IMG/VR virus record: IMGVR_UViG_3300048928_000557
Coordinates: 1-26,082 of that record
Strand: one strand, 5' to 3'
Length of the DNA stretch: 26,082 bases
Source: a virus
A program made the position numbers and the translations under genes. Below the pieces are notes generated by a model. The model did not search any database, was not told where the DNA came from, and saw nothing but the letters and a program-made list of their open reading frames with translations. Below are positions 1 through 7,908 of the stretch, one piece after another; position 1 is the stretch's first letter; each line of letters begins with the position of its first letter.

Positions 1-552
1 CTAAATCTAATATTTAGAAACTCGAAAAAAACTGGGAGCTCAGGCCTTAAAGCTTTATGTGAAAACCTCAGTGAAACGCTTCAAAGGCATCTTACCATAT
101 GTATTTTTGACCGAGACGAACGCCCTATAATTAACGAGATGAGCGGATCTCCAGGAAATTACAGGGATCACACTAATAACGTGTTTAGTCTAATAATACC
201 TATACCTGAGTTCAGGGATCCAAGTGATCTCATTTGCATTGAGCATCTGTACCAAGACGCTCAGATTTACACCTCCGACAATCAAGGGAGGAGATTGTAT
301 TCCAAGGATGAATTTGATTCTTTAGGTTGCCATAAAAACGACCCTCAATTATTTTGCAGAGTCAGCAAGCAATCATTGATATACGATGATCAAGTCATCA
401 ACTTGCATGAAAAAAGAAATGTTGCCCTGCCTAAAAATAAATTCGCCGATTATATTTTCAATGGAGCGCCACCGTTCAGTAATGTTGACTTCAGCGGGTT
501 TCGCGGTACTTTCACGCAAATCGTGGCAATTGCTGCTTCGTACAGCAGATGA
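1..552 (+). CDS. 3' end of an unrecognised protein (possible Toprim-like C-terminus)
   Basis: The frame is open from the first base of the window to a TGA at 550-552, so this is the last 183 codons of a longer gene whose start lies to the left. The first in-frame ATG at 139 is probably internal, because coding character continues upstream of it. The visible part has an acidic strand (ICIFDRDE, about residues 34-41) and later a hydrophobic strand followed by CIEHLY (about residues 77-82). That spacing of Asp-x-Asp and a later Glu is reminiscent of Toprim/OLD-type nuclease ends, but the match is weak and I do not assign a function. It is AT-rich compared with the phage genes and convergent with the next gene pair, so it belongs to the left cargo island. 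Confident as a coding region, unsure of family. Confidence 0.6.
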   Translation, partial: LNLIFRNSKKTGSSGLKALCENLSETLQRHLTICIFDRDERPIINEMSGSPGNYRDHTNNVFSLIIPIPEFRDPSDLICIEHLYQDAQIYTSDNQGRRLYSKDEFDSLGCHKNDPQLFCRVSKQSLIYDDQVINLHEKRNVALPKNKFADYIFNGAPPFSNVDFSGFRGTFTQIVAIAASYSR

Positions 553-637
553 GTTTGTATTCGAACGAACACGCGCAGTTGCTAAGCTGAATTTTTACAT
601 GTCGGTTTAGCTGCCGAAGTATATTACATATACCCCT

Positions 638-1432
638 TTAAGATTTTGGCGTCGATCGATTTGCTAAGCGAGTGGCCTGATCCTTCTGGACTGCATTTCC
701 AAACCAATTGGGAACATTCATTCCGTCCCGAGCATAAAGACGTTCTGGAACATCCTGCCAAAACTTTATAATTGCATCCGAAAAATCTTGAAGTTGCGAA
801 TCTGAAACCTTGACATATGTGTAATCAAGAAAATCAATGCCGACAAGCAATGGATCAATCACAGCGCATGGGTATACTAGATAATAGGGGTATTTTTTCT
901 TTAGCTCACTGAACGACCCTCCATTACCATGTTTGTACACATTAACTACGCAACGACATGCGTCAATTTGCTCAAAATATTGCCCACCTCGTATTGGCCA
1001 ACCATAGCTTTCCATCAAATCAACAATATCGTTGAAATTTACTTTCCAAATTTGAGTAACAGCAGTATCACTTCCATAAGCATGTCTCACTTCTTTTGCC
1101 ACCCAATCACGCAACTGCTTTTCCCACTCGTGAAACATTCCAGCGACGACACTAAGTCGAGTTTGGTCGCGCATATCACTTAAAAGTTGATGGTGTTCGA
1201 TACCAGCCTCGTAAGAAGCCTCATAGTAAGACCCGACGTCGTGTCGGTCAGGGTCGAAATTCTTGCTGTGCTTATCCAACCACTCATCAGCGGCGCGCTC
1301 AGACTCTGCCTCAATATCCTCGAACTGTGAAAGCAAGCGTCTACGTGCTTGCTCCAAGAAAAAAAGTTGTTTGTCGATCAGAGACTGCTTAAACGATTCC
1401 CACATAAAAAAAACAACCTGGCTGTCACTCAT
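638..1432 (-). CDS. Hypothetical protein, possibly HEPN-like; partner of the Ntn-hydrolase gene
   Basis: 264 residues from the ATG at 1432. An ATG seven codons further upstream (1453) is less likely because GGGGAGAA sits about 8 bases before 1432. The protein is largely helical and charged, and its second half carries R160, N164 and a KHG triplet at 167-169 (RCVVNVYKHG). An Arg followed by a conserved His-Gly at the end of a helix is typical of HEPN-domain proteins, where Arg and His form an RNase site. The spacing here (seven residues between R and H) is slightly longer than the usual four to six, so the call is tentative. It starts about 33 bases after the stop of the proteasome-like gene on the same strand, so the two are very likely co-transcribed and act together. 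No signal peptide or membrane segment is visible. Confidence 0.65.
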   Translation of the reverse strand: MSDSQVVFFMWESFKQSLIDKQLFFLEQARRRLLSQFEDIEAESERAADEWLDKHSKNFDPDRHDVGSYYEASYEAGIEHHQLLSDMRDQTRLSVVAGMFHEWEKQLRDWVAKEVRHAYGSDTAVTQIWKVNFNDIVDLMESYGWPIRGGQYFEQIDACRCVVNVYKHGNGGSFSELKKKYPYYLVYPCAVIDPLLVGIDFLDYTYVKVSDSQLQDFSDAIIKFWQDVPERLYARDGMNVPNWFGNAVQKDQATRLANRSTPKS

Positions 1433-1465
1433 CGCTCGTTCTCCCCAACCCATCGTGAAACGTGA

Positions 1466-2302
1466 TTATCGAGAATTTTCCGAGGCATTATGTGGCCTCG
1501 GCTGACGCTGGGCTTTTTCAAGTATGTTCATTGTTTTGCCACAGCATCGTTCAAACAAATTATTACGCCACTCGATATTATTTAAAAAAGGATTATCATT
1601 GATTTCAAGTCCATTCATAAATCGACTCCCGTTGTGTATGACCCCAAAGCTAATTGCTGCCCCCACTTTGTAAAGTCCAACTAGTTGAGGTGGGCCACCA
1701 CTATATGGATCCTTTCCGGACGCAAGCGCATCACAAAAAGCGCCAAATACGCTCCGACTTGTTCTTCCTCTTCCTTGAGGATCCTTGACTTTCGGTCCAG
1801 TCCACTCATCATATGAATGGTATAGTGAGGGTTTTCCGGATCCACTACTTGCAATAATCCCAGAGGTTTCTGGCAGCACACAATTTTCAACCATCACTCC
1901 CTTAGCACTTACTTTTATTATGGCAGCATGGAAGGTAGAACTCATTTTAGAGCCTACTCTTGAAGCATAGATGATTTCACACGCATCATGCTGAGAAATA
2001 GGCTGACTTCGATAACTATCGTTTATTTTGGTCCTAAGTTTCTCAAGCTTTACAGCAAAACTGTCATCAGCAACGAACAACAGACCGCTGTCGATAAGCT
2101 CAACTAATTGCCCTAAAATTTGAATTGGAAATGTGACTGATCCACAATACCCAAATATCTCAGGGCTAGTTTTTGATGCAAAAATTTTGCGACCAACGTT
2201 CCAGTATTTTCCACGGCCCCAAGAGATACGACTGTCGCTGGCAATATAGATTGAAGCAGGGCCGTGCGTATCGATACCTGTCCACGATAATAAAGTCGTC
2301 AA
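1466..2302 (-). CDS. HslV/proteasome beta-like Ntn-hydrolase
   Basis: 278 residues, starting at a TTG (2302) with a GAGGTG ribosome site 7 bases before it. The N-terminus reads M-TTLLSW; removal of Met would expose Thr as the N-terminal nucleophile, just as HslV matures to TTIVSV. Numbering from that Thr, an IASDSRISWG segment carries an Asp at 22, where HslV has its conserved Asp in GGDGQVSLG. NVGRKIF puts a Lys at 38, matching the catalytic Lys of HslV (ARKVRR). FGYCGS followed by an amphipathic helix (QILGQLVELI) matches the HslV GFAGG segment and helix. The protein is about 100 residues longer than HslV, and no HslU-type ATPase lies beside it. Family knowledge suggests a self-compartmentalising peptidase or a regulatory acyl-cleaving Ntn enzyme. 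The substrate is unknown. Its only neighbour in the operon is the HEPN-like gene downstream. Confidence 0.75.
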   Translation of the reverse strand: MTTLLSWTGIDTHGPASIYIASDSRISWGRGKYWNVGRKIFASKTSPEIFGYCGSVTFPIQILGQLVELIDSGLLFVADDSFAVKLEKLRTKINDSYRSQPISQHDACEIIYASRVGSKMSSTFHAAIIKVSAKGVMVENCVLPETSGIIASSGSGKPSLYHSYDEWTGPKVKDPQGRGRTSRSVFGAFCDALASGKDPYSGGPPQLVGLYKVGAAISFGVIHNGSRFMNGLEINDNPFLNNIEWRNNLFERCCGKTMNILEKAQRQPRPHNASENSR

Positions 2303-2765
2303 CCTTTACACCTCATCAAAAATTCAATATTCTAGCCAACATCTTGGTTCTGTTGGAATCAAAAACGAGCAACCCCGGGCCCTTCCACCAATAAAACACT
2401 ATGGGGGGGACAGGCAGAGAACATTCCCCCAGGTCACTGGGGGAGTCCCGGTCATCTGATACACCCATTATCTCCCCCTTTACTGAACACGTGACACGAT
2501 CCCGTGCCCTTAGCTTAAGGTATCTCCTCCTACCAGCGCACACCAACATATTGACTGGGTTCCTAGTCAGTAACGAGTTCCCGCGTCATTCGCTCTTGGC
2601 TAGGTGGCAGTGGTGCAGTACGCGTCATGCTCGCAAATTTCGTGCAAGGCTCGTCAATTGAGACTGGCCGGGATGGCCATTAGCCTTTTTTACCTTCCTC
2701 TTTCCGAACTGAGATATTCTCTTGTTCTGGCCATGCCGCGCAGGTCAGAGGGAAAGGGGTTCAAA
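2303..2765. promoter_or_regulatory. Divergent intergenic region between Ntn-hydrolase and DUF3800 genes
   Basis: About 460 bases without a convincing gene, from which two genes diverge, so it should hold both promoters. It contains a strong hairpin (CCCCCAG, loop GTCA, CTGGGGG at 2426-2443) and a smaller palindromic stretch (TGACT ... AGTCA at 2551-2568). Short open frames on both strands lack a ribosome site and resemble nothing I know. No clear -10/-35 pair was identified. Confidence 0.4.
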
Positions 2766-3941
2766 ATGGAAAAAATTTACGCCTTTGTTGACGAGTCTGG
2801 AAACCATGACTTGGACACATCCAAATCGGGCAGTTCAAACTTCTTCGTAGTTTGTTCTGTAATCGTCGCCGAGAAAGAATTGGAAGAATGCTACGCGGGA
2901 GCGGAAGCGATTCGAGTTCAGCACTTTCAAAAGGGTGAGATAAAATCGAGCAATATCAAGATCAAAGACTCGATACGGCGACTTCGCATTCTAGATCAAT
3001 TTTGTCAACTCCCTCTTAAACTATACATTACTGTCGTCGATAAAAGTCGTCTGTATCAGGATGGCGGCTTTCAACATAAAAAATCCTTCATTAAATATAT
3101 GAACGGTCTTTTATATCAAAGACTTTTTCTGAATTTCGCTCACTTACAGGTGCTCGCAGACGAGCATGGCAGTGCGGAATTTCAAGAAAGCTTAAAAAGC
3201 TACCTTATGAGCAGGTATGCAAACGATTTATTCGGGCAGTCTGTTTTTGAAACGAAATGCAGCAAAGACGACGTCATGATTCAAGTGGCTGATTTTTTCG
3301 CGGGCACGATTGCTCAGATTTATGAAGGTAAAGCCACTGCGGATATAGTCGCAAAATATAAAAACATGCTTAGCAGCCTCAGCCTGGGCATTCTTGAGTG
3401 GCCTCCCCAGTATCAGTCACTCTTACCGCCTTCCTTGAGTGCCGTTGACTACGCTGATTACGAGGTTCATCGACATGCTCTGAATCAAGCTGACAATTTC
3501 ATAGCAAAGGTCGGCCATGCAATGGATGAAGACGAACGCCTTCAACTGTGCATACTTAACTTCCTTCGTTTCAAGAGTGAATTTCTCGGAAACAAGGACT
3601 ACATTTCCACTAGCGAAATCGAAGTTCACCTACGAGCTAATGGATTTGGCGACCTGACGGAGCAAAAAATCGGGTCTAGCGGAGTGGCAAAGCTTCGAGA
3701 TCGAGATGTAATCATCGCAAGTGGTGCTAAAGGTTACAAAATTCCACAAACACGAGCAGACATTACTGATTTTCTAAGTCGGGCCTCTAGTCAAATTGTG
3801 CCGCTGCTGGATCGGATTAAGAAAGCTCGCGACGTTTATATGCTGGCAAGCCGAGGTGAATACGACATACTGAAAACGGCAGATCTTTCTGACCTTCAAA
3901 GACTGCTGGATTCGCTTGATCCTATAAAGAGCTCTAAGTGA
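2766..3941 (+). CDS. DUF3800 domain protein with C-terminal winged-helix-like extension
   Basis: 391 residues from the ATG at 2766, which is preceded by an AAAGGGG-type ribosome site. An in-frame ATG at 2604 would add 54 residues of unlikely composition. The N-terminus IYAFVDESGN is the hallmark of DUF3800, an RNase H-like-fold family; the second hallmark is IQVADFFAG at about residues 172-180, where the Asp completes the acidic site. DUF3800 proteins are commonly found in mobile and defence-associated loci, and their activity is poorly defined. The region after about residue 260 is not part of the core domain. It looks like a winged helix (STSEIEVHL ... a wing around SGAKGYKIP) followed by a helical tail. 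The gene stands alone on the plus strand between divergent and convergent neighbours. Confidence 0.8.
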   Translation: MEKIYAFVDESGNHDLDTSKSGSSNFFVVCSVIVAEKELEECYAGAEAIRVQHFQKGEIKSSNIKIKDSIRRLRILDQFCQLPLKLYITVVDKSRLYQDGGFQHKKSFIKYMNGLLYQRLFLNFAHLQVLADEHGSAEFQESLKSYLMSRYANDLFGQSVFETKCSKDDVMIQVADFFAGTIAQIYEGKATADIVAKYKNMLSSLSLGILEWPPQYQSLLPPSLSAVDYADYEVHRHALNQADNFIAKVGHAMDEDERLQLCILNFLRFKSEFLGNKDYISTSEIEVHLRANGFGDLTEQKIGSSGVAKLRDRDVIIASGAKGYKIPQTRADITDFLSRASSQIVPLLDRIKKARDVYMLASRGEYDILKTADLSDLQRLLDSLDPIKSSK

Positions 3942-4022
3942 ACGCGATTTTGGCGCGCTTCTTGACGATCGTATAAACCATGAAGACCGGCTAGCCTCAC
4001 ATCGACTCACGCTGAAGCAAAA

Positions 4023-4056
4023 AGCTGGACGTAAACGCTTTATAAAGCCCCCAGCT
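4023..4056. terminator. Possible bidirectional terminator between convergent genes
   Basis: AGCTGG (4023-4028) pairs with CCAGCT (4051-4056), and an inner perfect palindrome GCTTTATAAAGC lies at 4037-4048. The element sits between the convergent DUF3800 and HEPN/RES genes. There is no clear U tract, so this is a structural guess. Confidence 0.35.
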
Positions 4057-4082
4057 CCTATGCAAACTGGTGCCTCAAGGTT

Positions 4083-5345
4083 TCAATCCCAATCATCGTC
4101 GTATTCGGGCTCATCCGGAATCCATTCCAGATCTTTTCCAATGACTTTTGAATCAGTCGGTGTGAATTTAACGGCCTCAATCTTGTGTAGAACCATAGTT
4201 TCTGGAATAAATTCAATACCAGAGGTTTTGGTAATTAGGCGCTGAGCCGTTAACCGTACGGCAGGATGTTCAACTGTCACTACATGAGTAAAAAGGACGA
4301 TGTTCAACCCATCCTTTTTTTGCACTGATGAAAATATAACCCCGTCAATTCTCGGAGTGTGCTGTGTAGACAAATACTCCGCGATTACTTGTGTTGTTAA
4401 GTACTCTCGCTCCTGCTTTGGCAAAACCGGACTGCTTATTTTGCTGTGAAAAGTACGAAGAAACCTCCTTCGCTCTTGCTTAAGACGATATTCCGGGTCA
4501 AACATACTTATGGGAGCGTGCTCATAGGCCTCCTCGAGCACTTTGAAATCAAGAACTCGAACATCACGTGTCAATCGAAACTCTCCACTGATAACGCTCC
4601 CCCCAACTGGTGGCCTAAGCTCCGCTATACAGGTCTCCCTATCAAATGCTCCATAGAAAACGGGCACGCCCTCAGGATTCATTCGGCCTGCAGTAGCAAG
4701 ATCTTTAGGGGGCGCAGACATCTGAGCAGAGGGATCCTCCAGAATGCGCGTAAGATCACCGGGAGAGTCGCATAGACGAGCTCGGAACAGTTTTTCACCA
4801 TCACATTTTTTAATAGTGCGAACGGCATGCGAGAATGAGCCGGGCCGTCTATAGGTTTGAAAAGAATCGATATTTTTGAACAGCCATATGAGGAAATCTT
4901 TACCGCCTTGGTTAAAAAAACGACTTTTATGCATAATTCCGGTTCGAAATTCATTCCATTTACGTTCGGCTTGAACCGGTCTCAACTGCTTTACGGTAAA
5001 AAGGTCCTCATCGTTAAAGCGACTTTCTCCTCCGTTCTTCCGATCATAATACGAACAGGCAGTCAGCTCTGCGCAGACATCTTTTACAAGGCGGCAGTCC
5101 TCATCACATCCAAGAATATCAGCTACATGGTAATCAAGACCATCACCTCTATCATAGTTGTTGGAGGGGATTAAGAATTTTCTAATAAGCTCGGCAACTA
5201 AGTCAGCCAACCTGCTTATACCTATGACTTCGCATTTTCTATGACAGTAAGAGCATTCTCCCAATATCCTCTCATTTAGAATTAACTTTTCAAGGTGGGG
5301 ATCCTCAAGGCATCCATAGCAAACCAACGCTTCCCGATCATCCAT
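4083..5345 (-). CDS. HEPN/RES-domain protein with N-terminal zinc ribbon (probable toxin-like NAD-targeting enzyme)
   Basis: 420 residues from the ATG at 5345 (AGAGG ribosome site 8 bases upstream); a TTG at 5351 is a less likely start. Residues 9-34 contain two CxxC pairs (CYGC at 9-12 and CSYC at 31-34), a zinc ribbon. A helical HEPN-like N-terminal domain follows (about 45-165), then a RES domain from about residue 185. The RES signature is visible as FRARLCD (Arg about 188), AGRMNPEGVPVFYGA (Arg 221), CIAELRP (Glu 242) and FSSVQ (Ser about 339-340). RES toxins degrade NAD+ by phosphorolysis in the best studied systems. The architecture matches the known HEPN/RES N-terminal domain plus RES arrangement. 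No Xre-type antitoxin gene lies beside it, so it may be self-controlled or activated by an external signal rather than a classical toxin-antitoxin pair. Confidence 0.82.
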   Translation of the reverse strand: MDDREALVCYGCLEDPHLEKLILNERILGECSYCHRKCEVIGISRLADLVAELIRKFLIPSNNYDRGDGLDYHVADILGCDEDCRLVKDVCAELTACSYYDRKNGGESRFNDEDLFTVKQLRPVQAERKWNEFRTGIMHKSRFFNQGGKDFLIWLFKNIDSFQTYRRPGSFSHAVRTIKKCDGEKLFRARLCDSPGDLTRILEDPSAQMSAPPKDLATAGRMNPEGVPVFYGAFDRETCIAELRPPVGGSVISGEFRLTRDVRVLDFKVLEEAYEHAPISMFDPEYRLKQERRRFLRTFHSKISSPVLPKQEREYLTTQVIAEYLSTQHTPRIDGVIFSSVQKKDGLNIVLFTHVVTVEHPAVRLTAQRLITKTSGIEFIPETMVLHKIEAVKFTPTDSKVIGKDLEWIPDEPEYDDDWD

Positions 5346-5437
5346 ATACAACCTCTACGAGTGCTTTTGAGGGAATCGCCTCAGCCAGTGTGAATCATCG
5401 CACTGGCTCAATGCCACTCCAAGCGCTGTCTTCACAA

Positions 5438-5458
5438 CTCCTTAAACCCAATTAAAAG
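5438..5458 (+). promoter_or_regulatory. Shared element, copy 1 (candidate phage late promoter of block A)
   Basis: CTCCTTAAAC, three variable bases, ATTAAAAG, ending 55 bases before the protease start codon. The same string recurs at 18826-18846, 53 bases before the first gene of block B, with 18 of 21 positions identical. Both copies lie at the junction where cargo ends and plus-strand phage genes begin. A promoter or activator site is the simplest reading; an attachment-like site is the alternative. Confidence 0.55.
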
Positions 5459-5513
5459 TCCCACGCCATCCACCAACCCAAACTGGTGTAACACCACCGC
5501 GCGGCCCACAATC

Positions 5514-6533
5514 ATGAAACCCCTCCACATCTTCAAACCCGGCACCCACACCGCCATGTGCGGCACCAGCTTCAACTTCACCGAATCCGACCTAACCGCC
5601 ACCGTCGCCGCCTACAACCCATCGCTCCACGAAGCCCCCATGGTCATCGGCCATCCACAGCACGACGCCCCAGCCGCCGGCTGGGTCAAATCCCTATCCG
5701 CCACCGCCCAAGGCCTAATCGCCGAACCCCAACAAGTCGACGCCACCTTCGCCGAGCAAATCGCCAAAGGCAGCTACAAAAAAATCTCCGCCTCCTTCTA
5801 CCACCCAGACGCCGCCAACAACCCCGTGCCCGGCGTCTACTACCTGCGCCATGTCGGCTTCCTCGGCGCCCAGCCGCCGTCAGTAAAAGGCCTGCGCCCC
5901 ATCGAACTGGCCGACGACGAACAAGGCGTCATCGAGTTCAGCGACCACGGCCACTACCTCAGCGCCGACCTCTGGCGCCGCTTCCGCGAATGGCTCATCG
6001 GCCAGTTCAACAAAGACACTGCCGACCAGGTCGCCCCGTCGTGGGCCATCGACAGCCTCGCCGAAACCGCCCGCCAGCCAGAACAGCCCCTGCAAACCGC
6101 CTTCTCAGAACCCACCCAAACCACACAGGTCACCCACATGCCCGAGCAAGATACCGCCGCCCTGGAGGCAGAAAACAAGCGCCTGAAAGCAGACATCGCC
6201 AAGCGTGATAACGCGGCTCGCATGGCCGCGCAAAGCGCCATTCACACCGCCAGCGTCGACTATGCCGAGAAGCTGGTGGCGGCAGGCATGAAGCCCGTTC
6301 ACGCACCAGCAGTCATCGCTGCACTGGACTACGCCGAGTCCAGTCAATCGCCGTTGGAGTTCGGCGAAGACGACGCCCGCCAACCCTTAAGCGAAGGCCT
6401 CAAAGCCATCTTCAACGACCTAACCGGCGGCATCAGCTTCGCCGAAGTCGCCACCAAATCCCGCGCTGACGACACCACTAAACCAGCCACCAACCCCTTA
6501 CTCGCCGACGCCGAAGCCCGCGCCCAACGATAG
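5514..6533 (+). CDS. Phage head maturation protease (Mu gpI-like), probably with nested scaffold
   Basis: 339 residues, the first gene of phage block A. The N-terminal part (residues 1-130, with motifs such as MVIGHPQHDAPAAGWV and KKISASFYHP) resembles the protease of Mu-like and related phages, which cleaves scaffold and capsid during head maturation. The C-terminal third is charged and coiled-coil-like (LEAENKRLKADIAKRD around residue 215-235), as expected of a scaffold segment fused to the protease. The start codon is poorly served by a ribosome site (GCGCGGCCCACAATC). Decoration and capsid genes follow within 10-15 bases, so translation of this operon begins here. Portal and Mu gp30-like genes, usually just upstream, are absent, and a cargo island occupies that place. 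Confidence 0.8.
   Translation: MKPLHIFKPGTHTAMCGTSFNFTESDLTATVAAYNPSLHEAPMVIGHPQHDAPAAGWVKSLSATAQGLIAEPQQVDATFAEQIAKGSYKKISASFYHPDAANNPVPGVYYLRHVGFLGAQPPSVKGLRPIELADDEQGVIEFSDHGHYLSADLWRRFREWLIGQFNKDTADQVAPSWAIDSLAETARQPEQPLQTAFSEPTQTTQVTHMPEQDTAALEAENKRLKADIAKRDNAARMAAQSAIHTASVDYAEKLVAAGMKPVHAPAVIAALDYAESSQSPLEFGEDDARQPLSEGLKAIFNDLTGGISFAEVATKSRADDTTKPATNPLLADAEARAQR
6138..6533 (+). CDS. Possible in-frame nested scaffold protein within the protease gene
   Basis: An in-frame ATG at 6138 (protease residue 209) would give a 131-residue protein starting MPEQDTAALEAENKR, beginning exactly at the coiled-coil segment. In Mu (I/Z) and lambda (C/Nu3) a scaffold protein is made from such an internal start. 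Only a weak CAGGT precedes it, so this rests on family precedent and the placement of the coiled coil. Confidence 0.4.
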   Translation: MPEQDTAALEAENKRLKADIAKRDNAARMAAQSAIHTASVDYAEKLVAAGMKPVHAPAVIAALDYAESSQSPLEFGEDDARQPLSEGLKAIFNDLTGGISFAEVATKSRADDTTKPATNPLLADAEARAQR

Positions 6534-6542
6534 GAAAACCCC

Positions 6543-6911
6543 ATGGCCACATTCACCCAACCCAAAGACCTGGGCGACTTGCTGCTGGTCGAAGTCAGCC
6601 CCGGCTGGACCCGCTCCAAGGCCACGCTTCTGGCCGGCACCAACTACCCGCTGGGCCAGGTGCTGGCCAAAGTCGCCGGCAAATACCAACAGCTCGATCC
6701 AGCAGGCACCGGCGCCGCCAAGAAAGCCGCCGCCGTACTGGCCGAACCCATCGACGCCACCGCAGGCGATCAACCCGGCATCGTCATCGCCCGCGGCGCC
6801 GTCCTCGCGCTGGACCAACTCACCTGGCCGCCCGGCATCACCGAGCCCCAAAAAAACACCGCCCTCGACGAACTCAACACCTTGGGCATCGTCGCCCGCG
6901 CCACACTCTAA
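6543..6911 (+). CDS. Phage head decoration protein (lambda gpD family)
   Basis: 122 residues, starting 9 bases after the protease stop with an AGGAAAA ribosome site. It has the small beta-rich pattern of lambda gpD-type proteins: an early TLLAGTNYPLGQVLAKV segment, a run through LAEPIDATAGDQ, and IVIARGAVLALDQLTWP near the end. Trimers of this protein cap the capsid lattice and stabilise the expanded head. Its place between protease and major capsid protein is the lambda-like order. The length is close to the 110 residues of lambda gpD. Confidence 0.85.
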   Translation: MATFTQPKDLGDLLLVEVSPGWTRSKATLLAGTNYPLGQVLAKVAGKYQQLDPAGTGAAKKAAAVLAEPIDATAGDQPGIVIARGAVLALDQLTWPPGITEPQKNTALDELNTLGIVARATL

Positions 6912-6924
6912 TCAGGAGCCCACC

Positions 6925-7905
6925 ATGAACCTGCAAGACCTGTTCAGCGTCGCCAACCTCACCGCCGCCGTGAACAAACTCCCGGTCATGCCCGGCAAGG
7001 TCGGCGCCATGGGGCTGTTCGACGAAAAAGGCGTCACCAGCACCACTGTCATCATCGACGAACGCGAAGGCCGGCTGGTGCTCGTGCCCAACACCTCACG
7101 CAACGACGACCCGGCGCCCATCAAAGGCAACAAACGCAAACGCCGCACCTTCGAAACCCTGCACCTGCCCATCAACCGGCCGCTGCTGCCCAGCCAGTTG
7201 CAAGGCATCGCCGCGTTCGGCCAAGAGAGCGCCACCACGCCCATCGCCACCGTCATCAACGACCACCTGCAAGACCTCAAAAACAGCATCGAAGCCACCC
7301 GCGAGTTTCAGCGCGTCGGTGCACTGCGCGGTCAACTGCTCGACGCCGACGGCTCGCTGATGTTCGACCTGTTTGACGAATTCGACGTCAAACAGAAGAA
7401 GGTCACCGTGCTGCTCGGCAACCCCGACACCAATGTGCGCAAGGCCTGTCTCGACGCCAAACGCCACGCCGAATCTAAACTCGGTGGCGTCATGGTCACC
7501 GGCTTCCGCGCCTTCTGTGGGCCGGACTGGTTCGACGCCTTCACCGACCACGCCAACGTCAAAGCCGCCTTCGCCAACTACCAGGAAGCCCAAGACCGCC
7601 TCGGCGGCGACCTGCGCACTGGCTTCACCTTCGGCGGCATCGAATTCATCGAATACGACGTCACCGTCAGCGGCCAGCGCTTCATCCCGGCCGACATCGC
7701 CCAGGTCTTTCCCATGGCCCGCGGCGTGTTCCGCCTGTTCAACGCCCCGGCCAACTACAACGAAACCGTCAACACCCTGGGCCAGCCGTTCTACAGCAAG
7801 GCCGAGCCGCGCAAAATGGGCAAAGGCTGGGACCTCGAAGCCCAGGCCAACCCGTTGGCCATGTGCTTGTTCCCCGAAGCCCTGGTCGAGCTGAAGGCGG
7901 GTTGA
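6925..7905 (+). CDS. Major capsid protein (lambda gpE family)
   Basis: 326 residues, close to the 341 of lambda gpE, with a good ribosome site (AGGAG). It opens MNLQDLFSVANLTAAVNKLP, typical of the family, and contains QLQGIAAFG, LRGQLLDADGSLMFDLFDEFDV and the C-terminal GKGWDLEAQANPLAMCLFPEALVEL, which read as standard parts of the gpE-type HK97 fold. It forms the icosahedral shell and follows the decoration gene directly. The long open frame on the opposite strand here is an artefact of its GC-rich codon use. Confidence 0.9.
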   Translation: MNLQDLFSVANLTAAVNKLPVMPGKVGAMGLFDEKGVTSTTVIIDEREGRLVLVPNTSRNDDPAPIKGNKRKRRTFETLHLPINRPLLPSQLQGIAAFGQESATTPIATVINDHLQDLKNSIEATREFQRVGALRGQLLDADGSLMFDLFDEFDVKQKKVTVLLGNPDTNVRKACLDAKRHAESKLGGVMVTGFRAFCGPDWFDAFTDHANVKAAFANYQEAQDRLGGDLRTGFTFGGIEFIEYDVTVSGQRFIPADIAQVFPMARGVFRLFNAPANYNETVNTLGQPFYSKAEPRKMGKGWDLEAQANPLAMCLFPEALVELKAG

Positions 7906-7908
7906 CCC

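Noticed and set aside
2316-2549. 77-codon minus-strand frame in the divergent intergenic region
   Set aside because: No ribosome site, crosses a strong hairpin and resembles no protein.
5558-6208. Arg/Pro-rich plus-strand frame within the protease gene
   Set aside because: Composition of a frame-shifted shadow; the protease frame has recognisable motifs.
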